Below, piece after piece: positions 9,493 to 19,452 of a stretch of DNA of 64,000 nt. Positions within the stretch are counted from its first letter, which is position 1. The number at the start of each line of letters is the position of its first letter. Origin of the DNA: Bacteroidota bacterium (GTDB lineage Bacteria > Bacteroidota > Bacteroidia > B-17B0 > Aurantibacillaceae); assembly GCA_016194985.1 (NCBI GenBank), contig JACQAK010000007.1, positions 1 through 64,000 of the forward strand, in the 5' to 3' direction. Below the pieces are notes generated by a model. The model made no database searches. It was not told the origin of the DNA and saw nothing but the letters and a program-made list of their open reading frames with translations. The position numbers and the translations under genes are program-made.

Positions 9493-10836
9493 ATGTCATT
9501 TGAAGGAAAAACGGTCTCATTTCACACCCTTGGTTGTAAACTGAATTTTTCAGAAACATCCACCATTGCCCGCCTTATGCAGGAAAAAGGATTTCAAAAA
9601 ATTCCGTTTGACGCCGGAGCGGATGTTTGTGTGATCAATACCTGTTCTGTGACTGAAAATGCCGATAAAGAATGTAAACAAATTGTTCGCTCGGCTCTTA
9701 GCAAAAATCCCGAAACCTTTATTGCCGTAGTGGGTTGTTATGCCCAACTCAAACCAGATGAAATTTCAAATATTGAAGGAGTGGATGTGGTATTAGGCGC
9801 TTCCGAAAAATTCAAATTACTGAACTATATTAATTTTGCCGGCAAAAATATTCATACCGAAATTCATAATTGTGAGATCTCGGATGTTAATACCTTTGTA
9901 GATTCCTTTTCTGTAGGCGACCGTACACGTTCATTCCTGAAAGTACAGGACGGGTGTGATTATAGTTGCACCTTTTGCACGATTCCTTTGGCCCGGGGCA
10001 AAAGCCGCAGCGATACTATCGAAAATGCAGTGGCTAATGCCAAACGTATTGCCGAAAGCGGAGTCAAAGAAATCGTTTTAACCGGTGTTAATCTGGGCGA
10101 TTTTGGCTACGGTATCGATATTGACAAAGACACAAAAAAACGTAAAAACTATACCTTTCTTGATTTAATAAAAGAACTGGATAAAGTAGAAGGCATCGAG
10201 CGAATCCGGATCTCTTCTATTGAACCTAATTTATTGACCAATGAAGTGATTGAATTTGTGGCACAATCAAAACGCTTTATGCCTCATTTCCATATTCCTT
10301 TACAAAGCGGGAATAACGATATTTTAGCAAAAATGAAACGTCGTTACAAACGCGAATTATATCAGGATCGTGTGGCAAAAATAAAAGAACTAATGCCGAA
10401 TTGTTGTATTGGTGTGGATGTCATTGTTGGATTTCCGGGCGAAACCAACGAGCACTTCACGGATACTTATAATTTCATTAACTCACTGGATGTATCTTAT
10501 TTACATGTATTTACATACAGCGAGCGCGATAATACCGAAGCCATTTCTCTGGCAGGGAAAGTAGATATGAGCGAGCGTAAACGCCGCAATAAAATGCTAC
10601 GGATTCTATCGGCAAAAAAACTACGTCAGTTCTACGAATCGCATTTAAATAAAGAATTTACGGTACTATTCGAACACGAACATAAAAATGGTATCATGAA
10701 CGGGTTTACCGAAAACTACATCAAAATTGTGTATCCTTTTGATGAAAAATTAGTGAACCAATCCCTTACTATTTCTACCAAATCTATAACAGAAGATGGG
10801 TTTGTAAGTGGAGAGTTAATTTCTGTTTTAGCTTAA
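9493..10836 (+). CDS. mtaB: tRNA (N6-threonylcarbamoyladenosine(37)-C2)-methylthiotransferase MtaB
   Basis: 'VSFHTLGCKLNFSETSTIARL', radical-SAM 'DGCDYSCTFCTIPLARGKSRS', 'HFHIPLQSGNNDILAKMKRRY'. ATG at 9493 preferred over 9478. Confidence 0.93.
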   Translation: MSFEGKTVSFHTLGCKLNFSETSTIARLMQEKGFQKIPFDAGADVCVINTCSVTENADKECKQIVRSALSKNPETFIAVVGCYAQLKPDEISNIEGVDVVLGASEKFKLLNYINFAGKNIHTEIHNCEISDVNTFVDSFSVGDRTRSFLKVQDGCDYSCTFCTIPLARGKSRSDTIENAVANAKRIAESGVKEIVLTGVNLGDFGYGIDIDKDTKKRKNYTFLDLIKELDKVEGIERIRISSIEPNLLTNEVIEFVAQSKRFMPHFHIPLQSGNNDILAKMKRRYKRELYQDRVAKIKELMPNCCIGVDVIVGFPGETNEHFTDTYNFINSLDVSYLHVFTYSERDNTEAISLAGKVDMSERKRRNKMLRILSAKKLRQFYESHLNKEFTVLFEHEHKNGIMNGFTENYIKIVYPFDEKLVNQSLTISTKSITEDGFVSGELISVLA

Positions 10837-10840
10837 TTAG

Positions 10841-11101
10841 TTGGGCGTACCCCTCCTATTGTCGGGTCGGCCCGCCGGCTGGCGGGACTCGCTTTTTTAG
10901 TTGCCCTTCGGGACAAATAAAAAGAGCTCAAACAAAGCCTCTATCCCTCACACAGGTTTACTTTAAAACTCAATCTTATTTTCCTATTTGATTTACTCTA
11001 AGCCGCGTGAGGGATAGAACGAAAATCCTTTTTATGAGGCACGAATAAAAAGATTGCAGTGATAGCCCGACCCCGCTGTCTCTTTGCGGGGACACGCCCA
11101 A
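10841..11101. repeat. Composite GC-rich inverted intergenic element (two head-to-head copies)
   Basis: Perfect terminal IR TTGGGCGT (10841-10848)/ACGCCCAA (11094-11101); internal perfect 11-bp IR CTATCCCTCAC (10941-10951)/GTGAGGGATAG (11007-11017). Right half is homologous to 30566-30667. Confidence 0.8.
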
Positions 11102-11208
11102 AATTATTACCAAAACACCTTTAACTTATTAAAATTCCAACGTTTAAAACATTTTGAGTTTCTCCCTCAAATTGCCCGCCCCAACCTTATTTTTAATACC
11201 TATAAGCC

Positions 11209-13887
11209 ATGGCAACAACAAAAAATAAATTCAGGGAAAAACCTATTGAAGAAACTCCAAAAGCAGAGTCCTCTATCGATAAAAACGATATTGAAGAAAC
11301 TGTTTTAAGTTCTTCAAAAAATAAAGCAAAATCCGCCAAATCGGATTCAACAAAAACAAGCTCGTCAAAACCTAAAACAGAAAGTAAATCATCTGTTAGC
11401 GATACCAAAGCTTCTTTATTGGAACGATGGAATAAAACGGTCTCTATTTACAAAAACGAACGCACGCAAAAACTTATTGGCTTATTGTTGATGCTTGCCG
11501 GAGTTTACTTATTCATTGCCCTGCTCTCTTATATTTTTACCTGGGAAAAAGATCAGGACAAAGTGCTTGGCCCTTTATCTGAATTATTTGCTATCGACAC
11601 CAAAGTAGTGAACTGGCTTGGAAAGTTTGGTGCTTTGGTATCTCATCTGTTTATGTATAAATGGTTTGGTGTAGCCTCTTTTATTTTAGTACCCGTATTA
11701 ATTATTTATGGTTTACAAAAAATACTGAATAAACAAATTACCAAACCATCTTCCTTTACAGCAAAGTGGTTGTTTTTTATGGTATGGACAAGTCTGGTGC
11801 TATCGTTTTTCTTTCACGATAAATTATTTTTTCTGGGCGGAGGATATGGTTACATTTTAAATATTCAACTATCCAACTATGTGGGAAGCATTGGTACGCT
11901 GGCTATTTTAGCCTTTAGTATGCTGGCATTTTTAGTACTGAGTATCAATATGAATTTCAACATCAAAAAAGATGTATTGCCTAACCTGAACAACGAAGAT
12001 ATGATTGAAAAGGAGTTAACTGAAACTTCCAACACAATAAACCCTCATGCGAATACCGTTTTTGAAAAAGAACCCACGCTTAGTAAAGAGGAAGAAGAAG
12101 CTTTATTGAATTTTGAAATTATCTCAACAAACGACAATACCAAAGAAGGGCCTATTGAAGAGCTTATTGTTCCTGAAGAAAAACTAGATACCATTCCTTT
12201 AAATCTGGAGATTACACCAAAACCAGAAGATATAAAAAAAGAACTGGAATTTGAGATCAATAACCCGGGAGCTGACGAAATTTTAAAAGAACCTGAGTTT
12301 GTAAAAGAAGAACCTAAAGAAAATTCTATTTCGTTGGATGATGAAGTGAAAGCCGCACAATTAGTGGAAGAGTTTGGCCAATATGATCCTACACTGGATT
12401 TAGGACACTATCAATTCCCAAGCTATGAACTATTAATTGATTACGGTACAGGAAATGCAAAGGTTAGTAACGAAGAATTAACGGCCAACAAAGACCGCAT
12501 TGTTAATACTCTTAAAAACTACGGGATTGAAATTGATAAAATTTCTGCCATTGTTGGTCCCACTGTTACCTTATACGAAATTGTTCCGGCACCTGGTGTT
12601 CGTATCTCTAAAATTAAAAACCTGGAAGATGATATTGCCCTGAGTTTAGCAGCCTTAGGAATCCGTATCATTGCCCCTATTCCGGGCCGAGGTACAATTG
12701 GTATTGAAGTACCTAATCAAACTCCTGAAATGGTTCCTATGCGTAACATCATTGCTTCTGATAAGTTTCAAAACACCACGCATGATTTACCAATTGCCTT
12801 AGGTAAAACCATTAACAATGAGATTTTTATTGCCGATTTAGCCAAGATGCCCCACTTACTAATGGCCGGAGCGACAGGGCAGGGTAAATCTGTTGGATTA
12901 AATGCCATATTGGTTTCGTTATTGTACAAAAAACATCCTGCTCAAATTAAGTTTGTGCTGGTAGATCCAAAAAAAGTTGAATTAACCTTATTCAATAAGA
13001 TCGAACGTCACTTCTTAGCCAAACTTCCTAATGCCGAAGATGCTATTATTACTGATAATACGAAGGTTATCCATACCTTAAATTCCTTATGTATTGAAAT
13101 GGATAATCGTTATGCATTATTGCAGGATGCTCAGGTAAGAAACATTAAAGAGTACAATGTGAAGTTCATTAATCGCAAATTAAATCCAAATGAAGGCCAT
13201 AAATACTTACCATACATTGTATTGGTGGTGGATGAGTTTGCCGATTTAATTATGACTGCCGGTAAAGAAGTAGAAACACCAATTGCCCGTTTGGCTCAGT
13301 TGGCTCGTGCTATTGGTATTCACCTGATCATTGCCACACAGCGTCCTTCCGTAAATATTATTACAGGAACCATCAAAGCTAATTTCCCGGCCCGTATTGC
13401 TTTCCGTGTAACCAGTAAAATAGATTCACGTACCATTTTAGATGCCGGTGGAGCCGAGCAATTAATAGGACGCGGTGATATGTTATTAAGTACCGGCAAC
13501 GATTTGATCCGTATTCAATGTGCTTTTGTTGATACACCGGAAGCCGAAAAAATAACAGAATTCATTGGTTCTCAGCGTGCCTACCCTAGTGCCTTTTTAT
13601 TACCAGAATATGTGGGTGAAGACGGTAGCGACGGCAAAGAAGATATTGATTTGAGTGAGCGTGATAAAATGTTTGATGAAGCTGCTAAACTGGTGGTTCA
13701 ATTCCAACAGGGCTCTGCGTCTTTCTTACAACGTAAATTAAAATTAGGGTATAACCGCGCGGGTCGTATTGTTGATCAATTAGAAGCTGCAGGTATCATC
13801 GGACAATTTGAAGGATCAAAAGCACGTGAAGTAAAATGCAAGGATATGGCTCAGCTGGATGAGATTATCAGAAGCATTAAAGGATAA
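11209..13887 (+). CDS. ftsK: DNA translocase FtsK/SpoIIIE
   Basis: N-terminal TM segments; 'PHLLMAGATGQGKSVGLNAILVSLLY' (Walker A), 'YIVLVVDEFADLIM' (Walker B), 'ARAIGIHLIIATQRPSVNIITG', C-terminal gamma-like winged helix 'LLPEYVGEDG...QRKLKLGYNRAGRIVDQLEAAGIIG'. Confidence 0.96.
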   Translation: MATTKNKFREKPIEETPKAESSIDKNDIEETVLSSSKNKAKSAKSDSTKTSSSKPKTESKSSVSDTKASLLERWNKTVSIYKNERTQKLIGLLLMLAGVYLFIALLSYIFTWEKDQDKVLGPLSELFAIDTKVVNWLGKFGALVSHLFMYKWFGVASFILVPVLIIYGLQKILNKQITKPSSFTAKWLFFMVWTSLVLSFFFHDKLFFLGGGYGYILNIQLSNYVGSIGTLAILAFSMLAFLVLSINMNFNIKKDVLPNLNNEDMIEKELTETSNTINPHANTVFEKEPTLSKEEEEALLNFEIISTNDNTKEGPIEELIVPEEKLDTIPLNLEITPKPEDIKKELEFEINNPGADEILKEPEFVKEEPKENSISLDDEVKAAQLVEEFGQYDPTLDLGHYQFPSYELLIDYGTGNAKVSNEELTANKDRIVNTLKNYGIEIDKISAIVGPTVTLYEIVPAPGVRISKIKNLEDDIALSLAALGIRIIAPIPGRGTIGIEVPNQTPEMVPMRNIIASDKFQNTTHDLPIALGKTINNEIFIADLAKMPHLLMAGATGQGKSVGLNAILVSLLYKKHPAQIKFVLVDPKKVELTLFNKIERHFLAKLPNAEDAIITDNTKVIHTLNSLCIEMDNRYALLQDAQVRNIKEYNVKFINRKLNPNEGHKYLPYIVLVVDEFADLIMTAGKEVETPIARLAQLARAIGIHLIIATQRPSVNIITGTIKANFPARIAFRVTSKIDSRTILDAGGAEQLIGRGDMLLSTGNDLIRIQCAFVDTPEAEKITEFIGSQRAYPSAFLLPEYVGEDGSDGKEDIDLSERDKMFDEAAKLVVQFQQGSASFLQRKLKLGYNRAGRIVDQLEAAGIIGQFEGSKAREVKCKDMAQLDEIIRSIKG

Positions 13888-13931
13888 AATATATTTTATT
13901 TAATTAGAAAAAAGGGGATTCGCCAGTTAAA

Positions 13932-14711
13932 ATGAATGTACTTATAAAGAATCTCTTTTTTTTGCTCACATTTAGCATTTTTACAACTACCTTATCTGCT
14001 CAGGAAACTGATACTATTGCAGAAAAACCTGAACCTGATGCCATCAACACAGGTTCCGCCAGCATTTTTGATTCGGCAGCAGTAGCCAGGTACGAGAATG
14101 TTGATCATATTGTACTGGCTATGAAAAAGCTCAGTAAAAAAACACCTATACTGGCAAAAGAAATTACCGCTCCTTTTACATCCGAAGAAGAAAAAGTAAG
14201 AGCATTGTTTGTTTGGGTCACCAATAACATTTCTTATGACTGTGCGGCTTATCATGCCAAGCCACCTCATGCAGGTAATTTAAGTTACAAAACGCAGGCA
14301 GAGCTGGAAGCAAAACTTGACAAGTACTATTCTAATATTGCAACACTTACCGTTAGAAATAAAAAAGCCGTATGTGAAGGGTATTCCGTTTTGTTTTGGC
14401 AGCTATGCAAAGTAAACGGAATCCATTGTCAATTAGTGGATGGCAGGGCCAGTGAAAACAAAGACAAAATAAAAAGACTGCGAAGTAAGAAAAAATTTAA
14501 CACCAATCACATGTGGAATAAAGTACAAGTAAACGGCGTGTGGTACTATATTGATGTAACCTGGGCAAGTGGCTATTGCGATCCACCGGTAACCAAATTT
14601 TTCAAAAAATTTAACCCCTTCTATTTCCTTACACCCCTTGATAAATTATTTCCCACACATGCAGAAAATATCAAGCTTACAGAAAAACGAAATCATCCCA
14701 TTTCTGAATGA
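13932..14711 (+). CDS. Transglutaminase-like (kyphoscoliosis-peptidase-type) domain secreted protein
   Basis: 'VRALFVWVTNNISYDCAAYH', 'KKAVCEGYSVLFWQLCKVNGI', 'HMWNKVQVNGVWYYIDVTWA' = Cys/His/Asp triad context; signal peptide. Confidence 0.85.
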   Translation: MNVLIKNLFFLLTFSIFTTTLSAQETDTIAEKPEPDAINTGSASIFDSAAVARYENVDHIVLAMKKLSKKTPILAKEITAPFTSEEEKVRALFVWVTNNISYDCAAYHAKPPHAGNLSYKTQAELEAKLDKYYSNIATLTVRNKKAVCEGYSVLFWQLCKVNGIHCQLVDGRASENKDKIKRLRSKKKFNTNHMWNKVQVNGVWYYIDVTWASGYCDPPVTKFFKKFNPFYFLTPLDKLFPTHAENIKLTEKRNHPISE

Positions 14712-14743
14712 TTGAGACAATTAACTTGCCTCTTTTCGATCGT

Positions 14744-14782
14744 AAAAAAACTCCCATTTGATTGGCAAATGGGAGTTTTTTT
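14744..14782. terminator. Bidirectional intrinsic terminator between convergent genes
   Basis: aaaaaaactcccatttg-attgg-caaatgggagttttttt: perfect 17-bp stem with A/T tracts. Confidence 0.9.
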
Positions 14783-14798
14783 ATGGGTTCATTTTCTG

Positions 14799-16661
14799 TT
14801 AATCCTCTTCTTCAAATTCCAATTCGGCATCTTTTTCCCAAATCTCCATTTCGCAAGGCTTGCAGTTAAATTTCAATTTGTAGGCATTGTCGCCATGTGT
14901 TAAGGTCAGAGGTTCTACTACTTTTTCTCCCATCGTCTCTCTTTGAAAACGGGCACATTTACCCAACTCATACTTCACACAATATTTGGTAACCATCACG
15001 CGTGATTTTCCGGGATCCCATTGTAATTCAAACGCCTTTTCAATCTCTGTTACACCATGTCGCTTATAAAAAGCCCGTGCCATATGATTGGCCACGTTGT
15101 ATGTGAAATCCAATTGAGATACAGGATATGGATGATCTGTTTTTTTAATTTGGAACTCTTCTCTGTGGTATTCCTTTATTCTGATATCTATCAATTGTTC
15201 CAATACCACCCGTCTTATCTCATTGATCTTTGAGATTGGCAAAAACCAATTTTGAGAGAAATCTACTTCAATAGCATCAATAATAAAAGGGGTACTACCG
15301 GCCTTCGACAAATTCTTTTTAATATTAGGCGTTGTTGACTCTTCATTCTTAGCCAACTCTTTAGCAGATTCAAACGAAGAAACACTTGTATGTCCGTCTT
15401 CATCAATAGCAACTAATTGAAATCCATTATCAGTTTCCGAGAACTTCAGATTTACTCCTATTTTACGAATAGCGCTGTCATCCCTTTCTACCAGGCGATT
15501 GAACTCCGCATCCGAATTTCGGTAAATGATGGTACCCGGTTTAATATTTTTAAAAGTATTTGGGACAACAATATTATTAATGATAATATTGATTTGCATG
15601 CCATCCGGCTCATTATTCTCATTAATGAAATACAAGCCGTCTCCATTATTTAATTTCTCGTAGTTTTCAATAATATAGCCATTGGCCTTGGTATCAATTA
15701 ACTTACCAATGTATTGCCCTTGCGATTTAGGACTTTCCCACGAACCAATTTTTGCTTTTCGCTTATTAACGAAATAATCTGTATACCCTCTGTTAAAACT
15801 TCTATCCATTTCGGGATCAAAGTTAAAGAAGGTACGACCGGAAGAGGCTTTTTGATACGTCTCATTATTTTCCAGGAAAGCATCAAGTTTCTTACGCAAA
15901 TAAGAGGTGTTATTTTTCACATACACCATATCTTTCAACCGTCCTTCAATTTTAAAAGAAGTAACCCCCGCTTCAATCAGATTTGGCAATTGATCACTTA
16001 AATCTAAATCTTTGATGGATAATAAATGGCTGTTTGAAATAAGTGTTTTTCCGGTACCATCCACCAAATTGTAGGGCAATCGGCAGTTTTGCGCACAGGA
16101 ACCTCTATTGGCACTTCGTTCACCATTAGCAATACTCATATAACAATTACCGCTAAACGACACGCACAATGCACCGGAAACGAAAAATTCCAGTTCCACA
16201 TCAGTGGCCTGATGAATTTCTTTTATCTGATCTAAATTCAGTTCGCGGGCCAGTACCACACGTTTCATTCCGGCATCCGCCAAAAATTTCACATGCCTGG
16301 GATCGCGATTATTGGCTTGTGTACTCGCATGGATCACAATGGGTGGTAAATCCATTTCCAATACAGCCATATCTTGTACGATCAGTGCGTCAACACCAAT
16401 AGCATACAATTGATGAATAAGTTTTTTACAATCTTCCAGTTCATGGTCGTAAAGAATAGTATTAACTACCACAAACACCTGTGCTTTAAACAAATGCGCA
16501 TATTCTACCAATTCTTCTATATCTTCAATAGAATTGGTAGCATTTGAACGGGCGCCAAATTGAGGAGCTCCAATATAAACAGCATCTGCTCCGGCATTAA
16601 TGGCTGCCATACCCTGCACCAGGTTTTTGGCCGGTGCTAAAATTTCAACTTTCTTTTTCAT
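14799..16661 (-). CDS. U32-family peptidase / RlhA-like protein
   Basis: 'VEILAPAKNLVQGMAAINAGADAVYIGAPQFGAR', 'HASTQANNRDPRHVKFLADAGMKRVVLAREL', 'ELEFFVSGALCVSFSGNCYMS...NRGSCAQNCRLPY'. Confidence 0.93.
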   Translation of the reverse strand: MKKKVEILAPAKNLVQGMAAINAGADAVYIGAPQFGARSNATNSIEDIEELVEYAHLFKAQVFVVVNTILYDHELEDCKKLIHQLYAIGVDALIVQDMAVLEMDLPPIVIHASTQANNRDPRHVKFLADAGMKRVVLARELNLDQIKEIHQATDVELEFFVSGALCVSFSGNCYMSIANGERSANRGSCAQNCRLPYNLVDGTGKTLISNSHLLSIKDLDLSDQLPNLIEAGVTSFKIEGRLKDMVYVKNNTSYLRKKLDAFLENNETYQKASSGRTFFNFDPEMDRSFNRGYTDYFVNKRKAKIGSWESPKSQGQYIGKLIDTKANGYIIENYEKLNNGDGLYFINENNEPDGMQINIIINNIVVPNTFKNIKPGTIIYRNSDAEFNRLVERDDSAIRKIGVNLKFSETDNGFQLVAIDEDGHTSVSSFESAKELAKNEESTTPNIKKNLSKAGSTPFIIDAIEVDFSQNWFLPISKINEIRRVVLEQLIDIRIKEYHREEFQIKKTDHPYPVSQLDFTYNVANHMARAFYKRHGVTEIEKAFELQWDPGKSRVMVTKYCVKYELGKCARFQRETMGEKVVEPLTLTHGDNAYKLKFNCKPCEMEIWEKDAELEFEEED

Positions 16662-16711
16662 TGTTCAGATTGGCAAAGGTCTGCATTTATTTGCTTGATT
16701 GCAAATGAGAT

Positions 16712-16749
16712 AAAAAAAGTCCCATCTGCACAGCAAATGGGACTTTTTA
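16712..16749 (-). terminator. Intrinsic terminator downstream of ahcY
   Basis: aaaaaaagtcccatctg-cacag-caaatgggactttttat: hairpin plus T-tract. Confidence 0.85.
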
Positions 16750-16765
16750 TCGTTAATCTTTGGGA

Positions 16766-18085
16766 TTAGTATCTGTAAGCATCCGATTTGAAAGGACCTT
16801 CCACTTTTACACCAATATAATCCGCTTGTTCTTGGTTCAAAGTATCTAATTCCACACCAATTTTAGCTAAGTGTAAACGAGCTACTTTTTCATCTAAAAT
16901 TTTTGGTAACACATATACTTTTTTCTCATAAGCAGCTGTATTTGTCCATAATTCCAATTGAGCCAACGTTTGATTTGTAAATGAGTTACTCATTACAAAA
17001 CTTGGGTGACCTGTAGCACAACCTAAATTCACTAAACGACCTTCTGCCAAAACAATAATGTCTTTACCGTTGATCGTGTATTTATCTACCTGAGGTTTGA
17101 TAGTATCTTTAGTAGTACCATAAGTTTTGTTTAACCAGGCCATATCAATCTCTGTATCGAAGTGACCAATGTTACAAACAATAGCACCATGTTTCATAGA
17201 TTCGAAATGACGGCCAACAACGATGTCTTTATTACCGGTTGTTGTAACGATGATGTCTGCTAATTTAACAGCATTATCCATTTTTTGTACCTGATAGCCA
17301 TCCATAGCAGCTTGTAATGCACAAATAGGATCGATTTCAGTAACAATAACACGAACACCCTGAGATGATAACGATTGAGCTGAACCTTTACCTACATCGC
17401 CATAACCAGCCACAACGGCAACTTTTCCGGCTAACATGATATCGGTAGCACGACGGATAGCATCCACTAATGATTCACGGCAACCATATTTATTATCAAA
17501 TTTAGATTTAGTAACAGAGTCATTTACATTAATTGCAGGTAACAACAATGTACCTTTTGCCATACGCTCATATAAACGGTGAACACCGGTTGTAGTTTCT
17601 TCTGATAACCCTCTGATTCCTTTAGCTAATTCAGGGTATTGATCAAATACCATATTAGTTAAATCACCACCATCATCTAAGATCATATTTAAAGGTTTGC
17701 GGTCTTCGCCAAACCACAGGGTTTGTTCAATACACCAGTCAAATTCTTCTGCTGTCATACCTTTCCAAGCATAAACCTGAATACCTGCAGCTGCAATAGC
17801 TGCGGCAGCATGATCCTGAGTTGAGAAAATGTTACAAGAAGACCAGGTTACTTCTGCCCCTAATTCCACTAACGTTTCAATTAAAACGGCAGTTTGAATA
17901 GTCATATGTAAGCAACCTGCAATACGAGCACCAGCTAAAGGCTTAGACTTACCATACTCAGCACGAAGCGCCATTAATCCCGGCATTTCTTCCTCTGCTA
18001 ATTTAATTTCTTTACGACCCCATTCTGCTAATGAGATGTCTTTTACTTTGTACGCTAAGTACTTTCCTGTTGCTACTGCTGACAT
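16766..18085 (-). CDS. ahcY: Adenosylhomocysteinase
   Basis: '[49 protein letters not shown]', '[16 protein letters not shown]', C-terminal '[10 protein letters not shown]'. Confidence 0.97.
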   Translation of the reverse strand: MSAVATGKYLAYKVKDISLAEWGRKEIKLAEEEMPGLMALRAEYGKSKPLAGARIAGCLHMTIQTAVLIETLVELGAEVTWSSCNIFSTQDHAAAAIAAAGIQVYAWKGMTAEEFDWCIEQTLWFGEDRKPLNMILDDGGDLTNMVFDQYPELAKGIRGLSEETTTGVHRLYERMAKGTLLLPAINVNDSVTKSKFDNKYGCRESLVDAIRRATDIMLAGKVAVVAGYGDVGKGSAQSLSSQGVRVIVTEIDPICALQAAMDGYQVQKMDNAVKLADIIVTTTGNKDIVVGRHFESMKHGAIVCNIGHFDTEIDMAWLNKTYGTTKDTIKPQVDKYTINGKDIIVLAEGRLVNLGCATGHPSFVMSNSFTNQTLAQLELWTNTAAYEKKVYVLPKILDEKVARLHLAKIGVELDTLNQEQADYIGVKVEGPFKSDAYRY

Positions 18086-18126
18086 GTTTATTTTATTGAT
18101 TTAAAAGTTTATTTTTTGTAATTATG

Positions 18127-18157
18127 CAAAGATAAGATATAAGTTTGTAACACTCAA
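18127..18157 (-). promoter_or_regulatory. Bacteroidota-type promoter for ahcY: -7 TATCTTTG (18127-18134) and -33 TTG (18155-18157), read on the minus strand
   Basis: TAnnTTTG match, 20 nt spacing to TTG, about 40 nt upstream of the ahcY start. Confidence 0.55.
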
Positions 18158-18184
18158 ACTATTAAAAGGTTTATTAATTAAGAT

Positions 18185-18772
18185 TTGGTAGAGGTTTTTA
18201 ACATAAAAAAAGGGTTGTTCTTTGGGTTATTGAACCTGAAAGACTTCGCGATAATGAACCAACTAAGCATTAAACGGGATATTGAGACCAAAGGCAAAGA
18301 CTACCTGATAAAGAAGTTAATTGATGAAGATTGTCAAATATCCTATGATGATAAAGGAAAACCTTATTTAAAAGGGGATTCAAGGCATATTTCCGTGTCT
18401 CATTCACATGATAAACTGGCGATAATTGTTAATGAAACTGAGGCTACAGGCATTGACATTGAGTTAATAAGGGATAAAGTATTAAAAATCAGACATAAGT
18501 TTTTAACCGATCAGGAGCTTCTCGACACAAAGGAAGATATTGAAAAGTTATTGATTTATTGGGCCGCCAAAGAAACTCTCTATAAAATATACGGACTCAA
18601 AGAAGTGGATTTTATAAAACATTTATTGATTAAACCATTTACAAAACATAATTTAGGAACAATTATTGGAGAAATAAACCTGCCCGATTTTAAAGAAGTA
18701 TTTGAAATGAACTACCAATTATTAGATGACTATGTATTGGTGTATGCCTTAACTAAAATAACAGCTTGCTAA
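18185..18772 (+). CDS. 4'-phosphopantetheinyl transferase superfamily protein
   Basis: 'HISVSHSHDKLAIIV', 'GIDIELIRDKVLKIRHKFLTDQEL', 'IYWAAKETLYKIYG' (GIDxE...WxxKExxxK). Start uncertain (TTG). Confidence 0.87.
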   Translation: MVEVFNIKKGLFFGLLNLKDFAIMNQLSIKRDIETKGKDYLIKKLIDEDCQISYDDKGKPYLKGDSRHISVSHSHDKLAIIVNETEATGIDIELIRDKVLKIRHKFLTDQELLDTKEDIEKLLIYWAAKETLYKIYGLKEVDFIKHLLIKPFTKHNLGTIIGEINLPDFKEVFEMNYQLLDDYVLVYALTKITAC

Positions 18773-19452
18773 ATAAAACAACACATACACAATTGGTTAT
18801 TTTAATTGACCCGGATAAATATAATCCGGAGCTGGTTAAATTAGCCAATGCCTGTAAAGTATCCTATATTTTTGTGGGCGGTAGTTCGTTAAAAGGTAAT
18901 TCTTTCGAAAAAACCATAAGATCCATCAAAAGCATTACTTCTATTCCGGTGGTTATTTTCCCGGGAGATGAAACCCAGATATCCAAATACGCCGACAGTA
19001 TTCTGATTCTTTCTTTATTATCCGGTCGTAACGCCGAATATTTAGTTGGCAAACATATTAAAGCCGCCTCTAAAATAAAAGCTTCTAAATTAGAAACCAT
19101 ACCTACCGGCTATATTTTAGTGAATGGCGACAAAACATCTGCCACCCAGAAAATCACCAAAACAAAGCCTTTGACAGGCAAAAAGGAAATTATAGAAACC
19201 GCTATTGCAGGAGAATTATTGGGAAAACAGTTAATTTATCTGGAAGCAGGAAGCGGGGCTAAAAAAACATTAGATGCTTCTGTTATCAAAGCCGTTAAAA
19301 AACAGATTTCAATTCCCTTAATTGTTGGCGGTGGTATCGATAGTCTTCAAAAAGCAAAACAAATCATTCTCTCCGGCCCTGATTATATCGTTATTGGCAA
19401 TGCCCTTGAAAAACGTCCTGATTTATTATTGGAAATTAACACTTTATTTTAA
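18766..19452 (+). CDS. Geranylgeranylglyceryl/heptaprenylglyceryl phosphate synthase (GGGPS/PcrB family)
   Basis: 'LVILIDPDKY', 'YIFVGGSSL', 'IPVVIFPGDETQIS', 'TGYILVNGDKTSA', 'YLEAGSGAKK', 'LIVGGGIDSLQKAKQI'. Confidence 0.9.
   Translation: MLNKTTHTQLVILIDPDKYNPELVKLANACKVSYIFVGGSSLKGNSFEKTIRSIKSITSIPVVIFPGDETQISKYADSILILSLLSGRNAEYLVGKHIKAASKIKASKLETIPTGYILVNGDKTSATQKITKTKPLTGKKEIIETAIAGELLGKQLIYLEAGSGAKKTLDASVIKAVKKQISIPLIVGGGIDSLQKAKQIILSGPDYIVIGNALEKRPDLLLEINTLF

Noticed and set aside
11084-11308. 74-aa ORF overlapping the composite repeat and the ftsK start
   Set aside because: Overlaps the convincing ftsK N-terminus in another frame and begins inside the repeat element.
14712-14903. 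63-aa ORF downstream of the transglutaminase gene
   Set aside because: It spans a perfect bidirectional terminator and the 3' end of the U32 gene; spurious.
15417-16402. Plus-strand ORFs (15417, 15714, 16169) antisense to the U32 peptidase
   Set aside because: Shadow ORFs opposite a well-supported gene, with no independent motif.
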